Source: Gp1-AA133 sp963850425 (GTDB lineage Bacteria > Acidobacteriota > Terriglobia > Terriglobales > Acidobacteriaceae). From it: a DNA stretch of 64,000 bases. The stretch is taken from positions 434,001 to 498,000 of the forward strand of contig CAWKLF010000005.1 in NCBI GenBank assembly GCA_963850425.1. The letters run 5' to 3'. The notes beneath the pieces are model-generated. The model searched no databases, was not told where the DNA came from, and saw only the letters and a program-made list of their open reading frames with translations. The first letter of the stretch is position 1. Each line of letters starts with the position of its first letter. Below are positions 26,133 to 35,262 of this stretch, piece after piece. The translations under genes and the position numbers were made by a program.

Positions 26133-27506
26133 TTAAGCAAACACCTCAGCGTCCAGATCCGAGAAGAACGAGGAATGCAACCGCCGGATCACCCCCGGCA
26201 CCTCTTCTTCTTCCACCACGAAGGTCAGATTGATCTCCGACGCCCCCTGCGAAATCATCCGAATCTTCAGATCGGACAGCTCTCCAAACACCCGAGCCGC
26301 CACCCCTGGAGTCTCGCGCAAGTTCTCCCCCACCAGGCAGACAATTGCCTTGCGGCCTTCATATTTTACGTCCGCCAGCTTGGCCAGGTCCGCCGCCAGC
26401 GCCGGAATCGCTTCATTCGAGTCGACCGTCAAGGAAACGCTCACCTCCGACGTCGACACTACATCGACGGCGACCTTGTGCCGGTCAAAGGCCTCGAAAA
26501 TCGCCCGCAGAAATCCATGCGCCAGCAACATCCGCGGCGCCGCAACGTTCACGATCGTGATCCGCTTCTTGGCAGCAATCGCTTTGAAGATATTTTTGCA
26601 GTGCGGCGCCCGCGCTGTGATTTTCGTTCCTTCACAGGTCGGATTGCGCGAATTCAGAATGAACACCGGGATATTTTTCTGGACCGCCGGCAAGACGGTC
26701 GCCGGGTGCAGAACCTTCGCTCCGAAGTAGGCAAGCTCGGCCGCCTCATCAAAGCTGATCACGCGGATCCGGTGCGCATCCGGACAGAGGTTCGGATCGG
26801 TCGTCATCATCCCGTCGACGTCCGTCCATATCTCAATGGCCTCGGCATTCAACCCGGCGCCCACGATGGCTGCTGAGAAGTCCGACCCGCCGCGGCCTAT
26901 CGTGGTCGTAACCCCGCTGCGAGTTGACCCGATGAACCCGCCCATCACCGGCACGCGCCCGCCGTCTACCAGCGGCTTCAATTTCAGCTCGAGCCGTTCA
27001 TTCGTGTCATCGAACAAGGGAACCGCCCGCGTATAGGTCGAGTCGGTAACGATGCAATCCCGCGAGTCCACCAGCGACGCGTTGAGGCCTCGCGCCGCAA
27101 ATGCTTCGCTGACAATCTTGCTGGAGAGCAATTCGCCGTAAGCGGCAACGTGATCGGTGGTGCGCGGAGTCAGTTCGCCAACCGCCGCAATCCCGCGCAG
27201 CAGCTCGTCCAGCGCATCGAACTCCGCTTCCAGTTCCCCGTGGAAGCGCGTGAAGACGCCCGTACCGAGAAGTTCCCCCGCGGTGTTGTAGTGGCGTTCG
27301 CGCAGCCCGCGCGATAGTCCGATCGCAGTTTCCCGATCGCCCGCTCCAGCTGCCTGCGCCATCTTGAGCAGTGTATCGGTGACCTTAGCCATCGCGCTGA
27401 CCACCACCACCGGTCTCTTCCCAACGCGTCCTTGGACGATGGACGCCGTGCGGTCAATCGCCCTGGCGTCCTCCACCGAGGTACCGCCAAATTTCATGAC
27501 AATCAT
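26133..27506 (-). CDS. lysC: Aspartate kinase (monofunctional)
   Basis: 457 residues. The kinase domain begins MIVMKFGGTSVEDA and holds the conserved GGFIGSTRSGVTTTIGRGGSDFSA and DVDGMMTTDP segments. Two C-terminal ACT domains follow (about 310-455), including ITIVNVAAPRML and VSTSEVSVSLTVDSNEAIP, which in LysC-type enzymes bind lysine for feedback inhibition. Length and lack of a homoserine dehydrogenase domain match E. coli LysC-like class. It phosphorylates aspartate, the first pathway step. The start may equally be Met4 (MKFGG); no clear ribosome-binding site decides it. Confidence 0.94.
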   Translation of the reverse strand: MIVMKFGGTSVEDARAIDRTASIVQGRVGKRPVVVVSAMAKVTDTLLKMAQAAGAGDRETAIGLSRGLRERHYNTAGELLGTGVFTRFHGELEAEFDALDELLRGIAAVGELTPRTTDHVAAYGELLSSKIVSEAFAARGLNASLVDSRDCIVTDSTYTRAVPLFDDTNERLELKLKPLVDGGRVPVMGGFIGSTRSGVTTTIGRGGSDFSAAIVGAGLNAEAIEIWTDVDGMMTTDPNLCPDAHRIRVISFDEAAELAYFGAKVLHPATVLPAVQKNIPVFILNSRNPTCEGTKITARAPHCKNIFKAIAAKKRITIVNVAAPRMLLAHGFLRAIFEAFDRHKVAVDVVSTSEVSVSLTVDSNEAIPALAADLAKLADVKYEGRKAIVCLVGENLRETPGVAARVFGELSDLKIRMISQGASEINLTFVVEEEEVPGVIRRLHSSFFSDLDAEVFA

Positions 27507-27624
27507 GGGAGGAAAACTCGCTTAGGAATGTGCTGCGGGCGTGTTGCTGGTTGTCCTGAGGACATGCGGTCCTCATCCGTTGGAATCGCAAAGTTAGAGC
27601 GAAGACCGCAGCCGTTCCTGCCCC

Positions 27625-28677
27625 TCACCCCAGGTACCCTTGGGCCTTCAGCAATTCCGCATTCAGCAGCGCGGCCCCGGCGGCTCCGCGAATCGTGTTG
27701 TGCGAGAGCACCGTGAATTTCCAGTCCAGCACATGGCACGGACGCAACCGCCCTACTGTGGTCGTCATGCCCGCACCGCGCTCCGCGTCAAAGCGCGGTT
27801 GCGGACGGTCGTTGGCTTCCAGATACACCACTGGCTGATCCGGAGCGCTCGGCAGGCGCAGTTTCTGGGGCTCCGCCGTGTAAGCGTTCCAGGTCGCGAT
27901 GATCTCGGAAGCCGTGGTTTTTTTCTTCAGCCGCACCGCCACCGACTCCGTGTGTCCATCTTCTACCGCCACGCGGTTGCATTGTGCGCTCATCGCAAAT
28001 GTTCCCGGGACAAACCCTGAACCATTCAACTTGCCGAGCAGCTTCAGCGTTTCCTCTTCCATCTTCTCTTCTTCTTTTGCGATGTAGGGAATTACGTTGC
28101 CCAGAATGTCAAGCGAAGCCACGCCCGGATAGCCTGCGCCACTGACCGCCTGCATCGTAACGGCCATGACCGTCTCCAAACCAAACTGCTGGTCGAGGGG
28201 AGCCAGTGCCAGCACCAACCCAATCGCGGAGCAGTTGGGATTAGTGACCACGAATCCGCCCGACTTGCGCCGCCAGGCCTGCGACTCGATCATCTTTATG
28301 TGTCCGGCATTGACTTCCGGAATCACCAGCGGAACATCTTTCGCCATGCGCAACGCGCTGGAGTTGGAAACTACCGCGCAGCCCGCGTCCGCAAACGCCG
28401 GTTCCATTTCTGCGGCAATACTCGCATCGAGCGCTGCGAAGATTACTTTGGGAGCGCCTTTCGGCTTCGCCGGCGAAATTATCATCTTCGCCACTCGCTC
28501 CGGGATCGAGGTCTTCAGACGCCAGCGTGCCGCCTCGCCATAAGCGCGGCCTTCTGAGCGGTCCGACGCTGCCAGCCATGCCACCTCAAACCACGGATGA
28601 TGTTCGAGCATCTGCACAAACCGCTGCCCGACAATGCCGGTCGCGCCCAGAATTCCAACAGGTACCTTGTTCGACAT
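27625..28677 (-). CDS. asd: Aspartate-semialdehyde dehydrogenase
   Basis: 350 residues. The N-terminal NADP fold reads VPVGILGATGIVGQRFVQML, and the catalytic cysteine lies in TNPNCSAIGLVLAL, with AVSGAGYPG and DGHTESV downstream. Length and the NPNCSA context resemble the archaeal/fungal-type Asd rather than the E. coli type. It makes aspartate semialdehyde for lysine, threonine and methionine. It is the first gene of the minus-strand lysine series (118 bp to lysC), so the promoter should lie in 28678-28859, which carries inverted repeats. Confidence 0.94.
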   Translation of the reverse strand: MSNKVPVGILGATGIVGQRFVQMLEHHPWFEVAWLAASDRSEGRAYGEAARWRLKTSIPERVAKMIISPAKPKGAPKVIFAALDASIAAEMEPAFADAGCAVVSNSSALRMAKDVPLVIPEVNAGHIKMIESQAWRRKSGGFVVTNPNCSAIGLVLALAPLDQQFGLETVMAVTMQAVSGAGYPGVASLDILGNVIPYIAKEEEKMEEETLKLLGKLNGSGFVPGTFAMSAQCNRVAVEDGHTESVAVRLKKKTTASEIIATWNAYTAEPQKLRLPSAPDQPVVYLEANDRPQPRFDAERGAGMTTTVGRLRPCHVLDWKFTVLSHNTIRGAAGAALLNAELLKAQGYLG

Positions 28678-28718
28678 AGATTGACTTGGATTTTACAACA
28701 CGAGTCCGGAAGAGGATT

Positions 28719-28849
28719 TCAGATTGCAGATTTGAGATTGAAGATTGAAAGCTTGCGACAAAAAACGACTCCACACCGCGTCCACATAGCAGACTCAACG
28801 GTTCGTAACTCTGCAATCTAAAAAAGGCAATCTAAGATATGCAATCTGA
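28719..28849. repeat. Paired arms of AGATTG-type microrepeats in inverted orientation
   Basis: The left arm (28719-28748) repeats AGATTGC/AGATTTG/AGATTGA; the right arm (28812-28849) repeats GCAATCTA. TCAGATTGCA at 28719-28728 is the exact reverse complement of TGCAATCTGA at 28840-28849. The arms flank about 80 bp between asd and the AI-2E-family gene and could form a long stem. Confidence 0.65.
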
Positions 28850-28859
28850 TTTCTCGCTC

Positions 28860-29948
28860 CTACCGTCGTGGCTGAATCTCGCTGCCGAAGGTATGCTCAT
28901 TCAACGGCCCGAACCGTTTTTTCTCGATATAGATCCGGCTGCGCCGCCACACGATCCGCAAGCTAGCCATCACGGGAATCGACAGGTACACGCCCAGCAC
29001 GCCAGCCATCTCGCCGCCCGCCATGACGCCGAAAATCGCCGCCAGCGGGTGCAACTCCATGCTCTTGCCCATCACCCGCGGTGAGATCACGTAATCCTGC
29101 ACGACTCGCCAGACTAAGAGAAAAAGCAGCAGCCATCCCCAATGCTGGTAGTTCATCAGGACGGCCACGCCCAAGATCAGCAGCGCCGCCACCAGCGGCC
29201 CCACCACCGGGATGAATTCCATCACCCCGCCCGCCGTTCCCAGCACCAGGGCGTAGCTCACCCCCATCGCGCCCAGGAAGGCCGTGTACACGATCAATGA
29301 AAATGCCGCCAGCGTGAGCTGCGCGCGAATAAACTGCGCCAGCATCTGATTCATATCTGCGATCACAGCCTGGAGGAACTCGCGCTGTGGCCGCGACTGC
29401 ACCACCGATAGGGCTATGTCGCTGAAGACGCGTCCATCTTTCAGGAAAAAAATCGCCAGCAACGGCACCAGCAGGATCAGCCACGCTTCCTTGGCGACGC
29501 CGGCGGCGCGCAATCCGAAACGCTCTGCGTAGTTCTTGATGTCATCGGAATTGCTGGTCAGAAACTCACGCATCTTTTCCTGGGTGGTGCTGCTCCACCC
29601 GTGTTCCTGTCCGATGTCGTGCGCAATCGCGCCCGAACTGACGCGGTTGAGCCAGTCAGGAAGGGCTTGTCCCAGGCGGGCGCTCTCGTGGCCGATGCGC
29701 GGACCCACAGAAAAGAAAAACAGGCTGACTCCGGCCAGCAGCAGTACGTAAATGAGCGCGATGGCCCGGCCGCGCCCCCGCAGTAACTTCTCCAGTCGCG
29801 AGACTGCCGGTTCCATGAGGTAGGCAAAGAAGACTGCGAACAGGAAGACGATCAGCGTACCGCGCGCGACGTATAGAAATCCAAGTACCAGCGCAAACAG
29901 AAGCGTCGTGAAAAAGACCCGAGCCGTCCGCGTATCGATGATAACCAT
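28860..29948 (-). CDS. AI-2E family (PerM-type) membrane permease
   Basis: 362 residues with about eight membrane helices in the usual arrangement: two N-terminal helices (FFTTLLFALVLGFLYVARGTLIVFLFAVFFAYLMEPAV), one at ~70, a cytoplasmic/periplasmic amphipathic stretch (90-150), and a C-terminal bundle including the signature VLGTAGGVMEFIPVVGPLVAALL and ISPRVMGKSMELHPLAAIFGVMAGGEMAGVLGVYLSIPVMA. The family (PF01594) includes the E. coli TqsA autoinducer-2 exporter and Na+/H+ antiporter-like members; this substrate is unknown. It follows the 249-residue secreted protein gene by 35 bp, so it probably ends the same transcript. Confidence 0.9.
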   Translation of the reverse strand: MVIIDTRTARVFFTTLLFALVLGFLYVARGTLIVFLFAVFFAYLMEPAVSRLEKLLRGRGRAIALIYVLLLAGVSLFFFSVGPRIGHESARLGQALPDWLNRVSSGAIAHDIGQEHGWSSTTQEKMREFLTSNSDDIKNYAERFGLRAAGVAKEAWLILLVPLLAIFFLKDGRVFSDIALSVVQSRPQREFLQAVIADMNQMLAQFIRAQLTLAAFSLIVYTAFLGAMGVSYALVLGTAGGVMEFIPVVGPLVAALLILGVAVLMNYQHWGWLLLFLLVWRVVQDYVISPRVMGKSMELHPLAAIFGVMAGGEMAGVLGVYLSIPVMASLRIVWRRSRIYIEKKRFGPLNEHTFGSEIQPRR

Positions 29949-29983
29949 GTGGGTGTGCCACGCCGGTCAAGCAACAATGGAGC

Positions 29984-30733
29984 TCAGTCCCGAATCACTT
30001 CCGTATTGTCAGCCGTCACCAGTACTCGCTGCAGTTTGAACTGGTCATCCAGCCAGATCGTCCAGTCCCCGCCTTCACTGCGCAATATGAACTTGTTAAG
30101 TTCTTTTTCGGCGCCGCGAATGGAAACTTTATCCCGACCCTGAAATTCCACGCTCAAGGGCAGGGAAGAGCGTTGATGCGGATTGATCGCCCCGAACTGT
30201 GTCTTCTGGTTCGCCGGACACTGCACCAGTCCGTTCTCCCGCTTGCAGGTGCTCGCCAGGTAGCGCCACACCAGCACCTCTCGGTGAATGAAAACGTAGT
30301 CGTCGAGCACGCTGGTCGATAGCGGCAGCATGAAAGGCTGGTCCTCAGCTTTCTCATTGGCGCTGCCGGAGATGTGTTCGATCAGGTAATCGTTGCTGGG
30401 TGTGACCGTGGCCTGCCCTTTCCCCGGGCTGAGTTCCTTCCATTCGTACTTTCGGATATCTCCGTTGGGAGCGAGTTGCAGTTCGGAAGTCTGCGCCGCC
30501 TTGTCGGTGCCCTCTTCGGTCTTGAATTGCGACGAGATCAGGCTGCCGTTACTGCTCTGCTGGATCGAAAACGTCTCGGTGGCGATCCGCTTGCCGCCCA
30601 TGAAAACTCCGAGTGACCCGGAATCGACCATCTGGCCGTTAGAATCTTTTTTGTCTTTATCGCTGGCTACGGCGATGAGCGGCGCTGCCAGCATGCCCGC
30701 CACCAACATCTTCATCATTCTCGAGAACTGCAC
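29984..30733 (-). CDS. Secreted protein of unknown function (DUF3108/DUF6134-like)
   Basis: 249 residues from a GTG start (30731-30733) with AGGAG ahead, one base after the shikimate kinase stop. A signal peptide (MKMLVAGMLAAPLIAVAS) leads to a beta-rich mature part (GSLGVFMGGKRIATETFSIQQSSNGSLISSQFK ... WTIWLDDQFKLQRVLVTADNTEVIRD). The repeated hairpin-type strands and the closing 'QRVLV..' motif resemble DUF3108-like periplasmic proteins that handle hydrophobic ligands; that is a weak structural analogy. No catalytic motif is seen. The tight spacing indicates translational coupling with aroK. Confidence 0.75.
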   Translation of the reverse strand: MQFSRMMKMLVAGMLAAPLIAVASDKDKKDSNGQMVDSGSLGVFMGGKRIATETFSIQQSSNGSLISSQFKTEEGTDKAAQTSELQLAPNGDIRKYEWKELSPGKGQATVTPSNDYLIEHISGSANEKAEDQPFMLPLSTSVLDDYVFIHREVLVWRYLASTCKRENGLVQCPANQKTQFGAINPHQRSSLPLSVEFQGRDKVSIRGAEKELNKFILRSEGGDWTIWLDDQFKLQRVLVTADNTEVIRD

Positions 30734-30734
30734 G

Positions 30735-31406
30735 TCACTTCTCCTCGCCGGAAATCCGGTGATCCAGGTTCAGCTCGCCTGCGATCTCGCGCACGACCTG
30801 CTCGATAGCTTTTCCGCCCGTTTCCACTTTCAAACTGGCGCCCAGATATCGGGGACGGCGCGTGTCGTACAGCCGGCGAAACTCCGATTCTTCGCGCCGC
30901 AACGGCCGGTCCACCACATCACTTCCGCACCGTCGCCACAACTCATCCGCTGGAGCATCCAGGAAAACCGTAGCGCCCCCTGACGTGGCGAGCAGGGAAG
31001 CGATCTCCTCCTGCACAAACGCCCCACCGCCCAATGCGGCAACCCGCGGGGGCCCGGAATCGATTTCTGCGAGCAACTCTCGTAGGGCGGCGCGTTCCGC
31101 CTGCCGGAACCCCGCCTCTCCGGAGTGCTCAAAGATCTCTGGAACCGTCCGCCGTTCACGCGCCTGGATCCGGTCGTCGAGATCCTCAAACCGCCATCCC
31201 AGGTGCTTGCTCAGTGCACGTCCGACGCTGGTTTTGCCGGCGCCCATGAAGCCCACAAGAAAAACCGCCCGCACCGGCGCATCACGCCTGGCCACGGGCG
31301 CACCGACATCCCGGCGCGATGCTGGCGGGCCCTTCATGCTGTTTCGGGCTGCTTTCTTTGCGTTGCTCTGCCTGTTTTTAGCGTTTCTTGAGGTGGATTT
31401 TACCAC
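30735..31406 (-). CDS. aroK: Shikimate kinase with basic N-terminal extension
   Basis: 223 residues. The kinase core starts near residue 47: VFLVGFMGAGKTSVGRAL (Walker A), FEDLDDRIQARERRTVPEIFEHSGEAGFRQAE (shikimate-binding DxD and the FRxxE region), VAALGGGAF (GGG motif) and the lid region DRPLRR. It phosphorylates shikimate in the aromatic amino-acid pathway. The first ~46 residues are Lys/Arg/Asn-rich and not part of the family; the start could be the internal Met24. The annotated start overlaps the upstream DUF4097 gene by 29 bp, suggesting coupling or a later true start. Confidence 0.9.
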   Translation of the reverse strand: MVKSTSRNAKNRQSNAKKAARNSMKGPPASRRDVGAPVARRDAPVRAVFLVGFMGAGKTSVGRALSKHLGWRFEDLDDRIQARERRTVPEIFEHSGEAGFRQAERAALRELLAEIDSGPPRVAALGGGAFVQEEIASLLATSGGATVFLDAPADELWRRCGSDVVDRPLRREESEFRRLYDTRRPRYLGASLKVETGGKAIEQVVREIAGELNLDHRISGEEK

Positions 31407-32229
31407 TGAAGGTTCGCAGCCATACCGAGGAAGCCGCCTTGTTAATGGTACCTGCGAAGGAACTCCCTTCCTTGACCAGGAAAGAAGTGTGGACCTTAGG
31501 TTGGAGTTGAACGTCGCTCTGGACTTGGCCGCGCACCGACTGCGCCTTCACATCGACCGAGGCGTCGTCGGGAATGGTTGCGTCGATGTTGCCCGAGTGG
31601 CTGTTGAAGCGGTATTCGCCCGCATGTCCGAAATCGCCGTCGTACTGAATCTTTCCGCTGGTCGAACTGACGCGCACTAAGGGCCCGGTAACGGAATTGA
31701 GGGTGACATCGCCGCTGACTGAATCAATTTCCACGTGCGCGTCTCGAATATTGGTCAGCGTAATCGGGCCTGCCATGGTCTTCACATGCACGTGGCTGCC
31801 GGATATCTCGCGCACGTCGACGGCGGCATTCGCACCCTCCGCTTCCACGTCTCCGTGCAGTTTCTCGGCGCTCAGTGGGCCGGTCGTCGATTCCAGATTA
31901 ATGCTGCCATCGGCGGGAATCAGCACTTCGTAATCCACCCGGGAATTCTCGGGGGTCGCACCCGACAAGAGATGGGATTGCACGTCCACACGGCTTCCGT
32001 TTTGCGTGTGATCCACTTCAACGCGATCCGAATAGGTAGTGGCATTCACCAACACGAAGTTGCCGGTCGAGGGCTTTACCGACACGCTTCCGTACTGGTT
32101 GATGATGGAAACTTTCGATTTGGGCCCAACCTCGAAGCGGTATTCCTTTTTCGTCTCAGCGACCGCAAAAGTCGCTAGCGTGACCAGGACCATCACCGTC
32201 AACTCAGTGGTATTTGGACTCCGTTGCAT
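31378..32229 (-). CDS. DUF4097-type secreted beta-helical protein
   Basis: 283 residues. A signal peptide (ELTVMVLVTLATFAVA) precedes a repetitive beta-strand domain with ~20-residue rungs (INQYGSVSVKPSTGNFVLVNA, ITLTNIRDAHVEIDSVSGDVTLNSVTGPLVRVSSTSGKIQ), the DUF4097/'adhesin-like' pattern. Such proteins often follow ECF sigma/anti-sigma pairs in this phylum, as here (sigma, anti-sigma, then this gene with a 59-bp gap). Role unknown; probably an envelope stress-related surface protein (inference). Its stop lies inside the aroK start region. Confidence 0.85.
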   Translation of the reverse strand: MQRSPNTTELTVMVLVTLATFAVAETKKEYRFEVGPKSKVSIINQYGSVSVKPSTGNFVLVNATTYSDRVEVDHTQNGSRVDVQSHLLSGATPENSRVDYEVLIPADGSINLESTTGPLSAEKLHGDVEAEGANAAVDVREISGSHVHVKTMAGPITLTNIRDAHVEIDSVSGDVTLNSVTGPLVRVSSTSGKIQYDGDFGHAGEYRFNSHSGNIDATIPDDASVDVKAQSVRGQVQSDVQLQPKVHTSFLVKEGSSFAGTINKAASSVWLRTFSGKIHLKKR

Positions 32230-32288
32230 AGCTCCCTCGTACTTCGTGGCCCTCAGCGAAATTCACCGCGTGGATTTTGCGCGGTCCA

Positions 32289-32921
32289 TTATGGCAGAGA
32301 ACGGTCCAAAGCCATCTCGTAAATCATCGACTTCTGCCCGTAGGCGTCCATCAGCGCCTGCTGCGCTTCTTCGTCGTTGGGATCGGCGTTTACCGATTCC
32401 TGCGCGTCCCGAATGTAGTTGTTTACGTCCTTCAGGTTGCTCTCATAAGCGGACCTCATCATCGGAGCCCGCATGGAAACTTCCTGCAGCAACTGCTCGT
32501 CGCTCTGGTCGGAAGTCGACTTGGCCGCTCCGGTTCGTAGCGCTGCCTGCCGGGTTGGGTTTACCCCACCGCCATTGGTATGGGGGAAAAGCAGGATCCC
32601 CGCCCCTACCAGCAGTGCCGCCGCCGCCGGCACCAGCCAGGCCGCCAGCCCCCAACGCTGTCGTAAGGAAGGAACCAGGGAATGCGACGCGCGCGGTTCA
32701 CGAATCAGTTTTTCTTGCCGGAGAATGATTTCGAGGGAATTCCAGACCCGCGGGCTGGGTTCTTCCGAGGCCTGCAGGTAATGCGCTTCATGGATGATGC
32801 TCTGCAGGCTGGTCACCAGTCCGGAGCAGTTGGTGCACGCCTTCAAATGCGACTGCAACTCCGCGTTGCCGCCGTCTTCCATGAAATCGGGCAACTCATG
32901 CTGAAACTCTTCGCACTTCAT
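32289..32921 (-). CDS. Zinc-finger anti-sigma factor with one membrane helix
   Basis: 210 residues from ATG 32921, preceded by GGAGAG; a longer frame to 33068 overlaps the sigma gene and lacks support. The N-terminus MKCEEFQHELPDFMEDGG...HLKACTNCSGL carries the anti-sigma zinc motif HX3CX2C. A membrane helix lies at about 95-115 (LAAWLVPAAAALLVGAGILLF), and a periplasmic helical tail follows with SLKDVNNYIRDAQESVNADP-type helices. It should hold the adjacent ECF sigma factor at the membrane until a signal triggers release. Confidence 0.87.
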   Translation of the reverse strand: MKCEEFQHELPDFMEDGGNAELQSHLKACTNCSGLVTSLQSIIHEAHYLQASEEPSPRVWNSLEIILRQEKLIREPRASHSLVPSLRQRWGLAAWLVPAAAALLVGAGILLFPHTNGGGVNPTRQAALRTGAAKSTSDQSDEQLLQEVSMRAPMMRSAYESNLKDVNNYIRDAQESVNADPNDEEAQQALMDAYGQKSMIYEMALDRSLP

Positions 32922-32974
32922 GACTTCTCTCTCCCCAAGTCGTTTCGTACCGCCTGCGCTGGCTTCCTCACGGC

Positions 32975-33553
32975 TTATCCGGCCTTTTCGGCTCTGCTCG
33001 TTTTGAGGAACTCGCGCAACTTCATCCGCGCTTTGTGCAACTGCGATTTGCTGTTTCCGATCGAACAACCAACCATGGTCGCGATCTCGTTGTGCTCGTA
33101 CCCCTGTACGTCGTGCAGCACAAAGATCGAGCGATATCCGGGCGGCAGCCGGTCCACCGCATCCTGCAAGCGTAACCGGTCAACCGAACCCGACAGGACA
33201 GGATCATCTGCCCCAAAATCTTTCTTCGGCGTGTCGTCGTCGCCTTCGGTGGCCTCTTCCAGCGAGACTACCGGCAGACCCTTTTTCCGCAGATGCATCA
33301 GCACGACGTTGACTGCCATGCGATGCAGCCAGGTCGAAAAAGCCGACTCGCCGCGGAACGTGCCGATCTTGCGGAACAACTGCAGGAATGCTTCCTGCGT
33401 TAAATCTTCCGCTTCGCCGGTGTTCGCCGTCATGCGCAAACACAGAGAATATACGCGCCGCTTATGCAGGTTATAGAGAAACTCGAACGCTCCCGCGTCC
33501 CCCTGCTTGGCACGTTCAATCGCCTGTGCTTCCGACAGCCGCTGCTCGGTCAA
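32975..33553 (-). CDS. ECF-family RNA polymerase sigma factor (RpoE-like)
   Basis: 192 residues. Region 2 spans about 20-90 (AFEFLYNLHKRRVYSLCLRMTANTGEAEDLTQEAFLQLFRKIGTFRGESAFSTWLHRMAVN) and region 4 about 130-182 (RLQDAVDRLPPGYRSIFVLHDVQGYEHNEIATMVGCSIGNSKSQLHKARMKLRE). There is no region 1 or 3, as in ECF factors. The anti-sigma factor follows 53 bp downstream in the same direction, the usual partner layout. The ECF gene probably drives its own operon, which extends to the AI-2E-family gene. Confidence 0.93.
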   Translation of the reverse strand: MTEQRLSEAQAIERAKQGDAGAFEFLYNLHKRRVYSLCLRMTANTGEAEDLTQEAFLQLFRKIGTFRGESAFSTWLHRMAVNVVLMHLRKKGLPVVSLEEATEGDDDTPKKDFGADDPVLSGSVDRLRLQDAVDRLPPGYRSIFVLHDVQGYEHNEIATMVGCSIGNSKSQLHKARMKLREFLKTSRAEKAG

Positions 33554-33733
33554 GTCGCCTTTCCCGGCCGCATATGTTCAGATGCGGCTAACTAGTTGTA
33601 CGTTGTACTGCTTGCGGGTGGTTTCGGGATACCCGATTCCCATAGAGTTCCTATCCAGAATAACAAAACCCGTTGCGCTGGCACGCTTTGCCCGTCTCCA
33701 CTTTTTGGAAGTGACGGACGTAACAGGCTTGCG

Positions 33734-35161
33734 TCAAGCGGGCGCCCCGGTTTTCGTCGTAATCGTCTCCAACCCGTGCCTGTGGGGCCCGGTTTCCCTG
33801 AACCGGAGCAGGATCGCCAGACCCAGCCCGACGAAGCCCAAAATCGAAAAAATCCACATCCCAAGCGCATAGCCTCCAGGATTGCTGAGCCCGGCGCCCG
33901 CATAGTCGTTGGCCTTGCCAATCAGCAGATTCATGATGAAGAAGCCAATCTGCTGAATCAGAGTCATCAGCGCGTATGCCGTTCCCAGCCGGGATTCCCC
34001 CACGATGTAAGCCACCGACGGCCACATGATAGCCGGGATCAGCGAGAACGCTGTTCCCATCATCGCCATCGTCACCAGCAGGAGAATGGGCAAGGTTGCA
34101 TGTTCGATGGTCAAGTGACCCTGCGAGATCCAGGGAAATGCAAAGGTCACGTAATGCGAGGCCGGGAGGTAGGCCATCATCAGGTACACCGGCATCAGCA
34201 GAATCGACCCAACCATCATCAACAATGACCGCTTTCCAATCCGATCCACCAGCAGTCCGAACAAGGGCGTGGCAATCATCGCCGAAAATGGAAGCAAGCT
34301 ATTCAGTACCCCAGCTTGCTGCAAGCCGATTACCTTTACCGCTTCTGAGGCGCTGACCCCGCCCTGGTAGGCCAGAATCTTGTTGGTGAAAAAATCGATG
34401 GCAAACGTGCGGAAAGGGAAGATCGCGGAGTAGAACGTGAAGCACAATCCGACCACATACCAGTACGACGGATTGAACTTGAGGATGCCCTTGAACTCCA
34501 GCTTATCGACCGACCCGGCTTTACCGAGCTCGTAGCGCGCTTCGGCAGCACTTTCCAGATACCAGTACACCGCCGAACAAACCAGGCAAAGCAACCCCGC
34601 CACTGCTGCGATCATGAGCGGCCCCTGCCAGCTGGGTTCCCCGGAGGGCCCCTGCGGATAAAACGTCGACTTGGCCCAGGTAGGCGAGTTGTCGGCGGCC
34701 ACCGAAGCCAGTCGCGCGATGGTCAGGTTAACGCCAAATGCGAAACTCAGTTCTTTCCCTTTGAACCATTTCGCCAAGGCGGTGGTAACCGCGACAATCA
34801 TGGACTCTGCGCCTAAACCGAGAACCGTTCGTCCTGCAACCATGGTTACGAAATTTCCGCGCCACGCCGTCAGCAACGCTCCCAGAAAGCACAGCACAGC
34901 AAACATGAATAGGGACTTCTTCGTTCCAATGCGGTCGATGATGATGCCGCCGATGAGCAGCGTAAGCACGGCGGCGACGCTGTAACTGGAATTGAGCCAC
35001 CCAAACATCGTGCCGGAGTAGCCCAGTTTCTCGATGAAGATCCGTTCCAGCGGGTTGATGCTGTCGTAAATGTAGTAGTTTCCACCTTGGGCCAGGCTGA
35101 TAAACAGCAGCACAACCCAGCGGTACATCCGCGACGGTTCAGGACGGGACATCTCTGCCAT
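33734..35161 (-). CDS. Major facilitator superfamily transporter
   Basis: 475 residues with about 12 membrane helices. MFS signature segments are visible: GGIIIDRIGTKKSLFM between helices 2 and 3, and the repeat in the second half GLLVDRIGKRSLLMMVG. A long central loop (about 195-240) carries the charged EAARYELGKAGSVDKLEF. The VLGLGAESMIVAVTTALAKWFKGKELSFAFG segment resembles organic-anion/hexuronate-type antiporters, but the substrate cannot be named. It stands alone between the sigma gene and the heptamer repeat region. Confidence 0.88.
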   Translation of the reverse strand: MAEMSRPEPSRMYRWVVLLFISLAQGGNYYIYDSINPLERIFIEKLGYSGTMFGWLNSSYSVAAVLTLLIGGIIIDRIGTKKSLFMFAVLCFLGALLTAWRGNFVTMVAGRTVLGLGAESMIVAVTTALAKWFKGKELSFAFGVNLTIARLASVAADNSPTWAKSTFYPQGPSGEPSWQGPLMIAAVAGLLCLVCSAVYWYLESAAEARYELGKAGSVDKLEFKGILKFNPSYWYVVGLCFTFYSAIFPFRTFAIDFFTNKILAYQGGVSASEAVKVIGLQQAGVLNSLLPFSAMIATPLFGLLVDRIGKRSLLMMVGSILLMPVYLMMAYLPASHYVTFAFPWISQGHLTIEHATLPILLLVTMAMMGTAFSLIPAIMWPSVAYIVGESRLGTAYALMTLIQQIGFFIMNLLIGKANDYAGAGLSNPGGYALGMWIFSILGFVGLGLAILLRFRETGPHRHGLETITTKTGAPA

Positions 35162-35262
35162 GGGCGCTCTCTTCCAGGAGCAATCGATTTCAGGGGATCG
35201 GTACCAAAGCCAGAGAAGATATCACCTTCAGGTCACGGGTGGCAGGTCATGGGTCACAGCGG

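Noticed and set aside
28678..28859. Lysine riboswitch ahead of asd
   Set aside because: The region is short and filled by AGATTG microrepeats; no L-box-like conserved core is visible.
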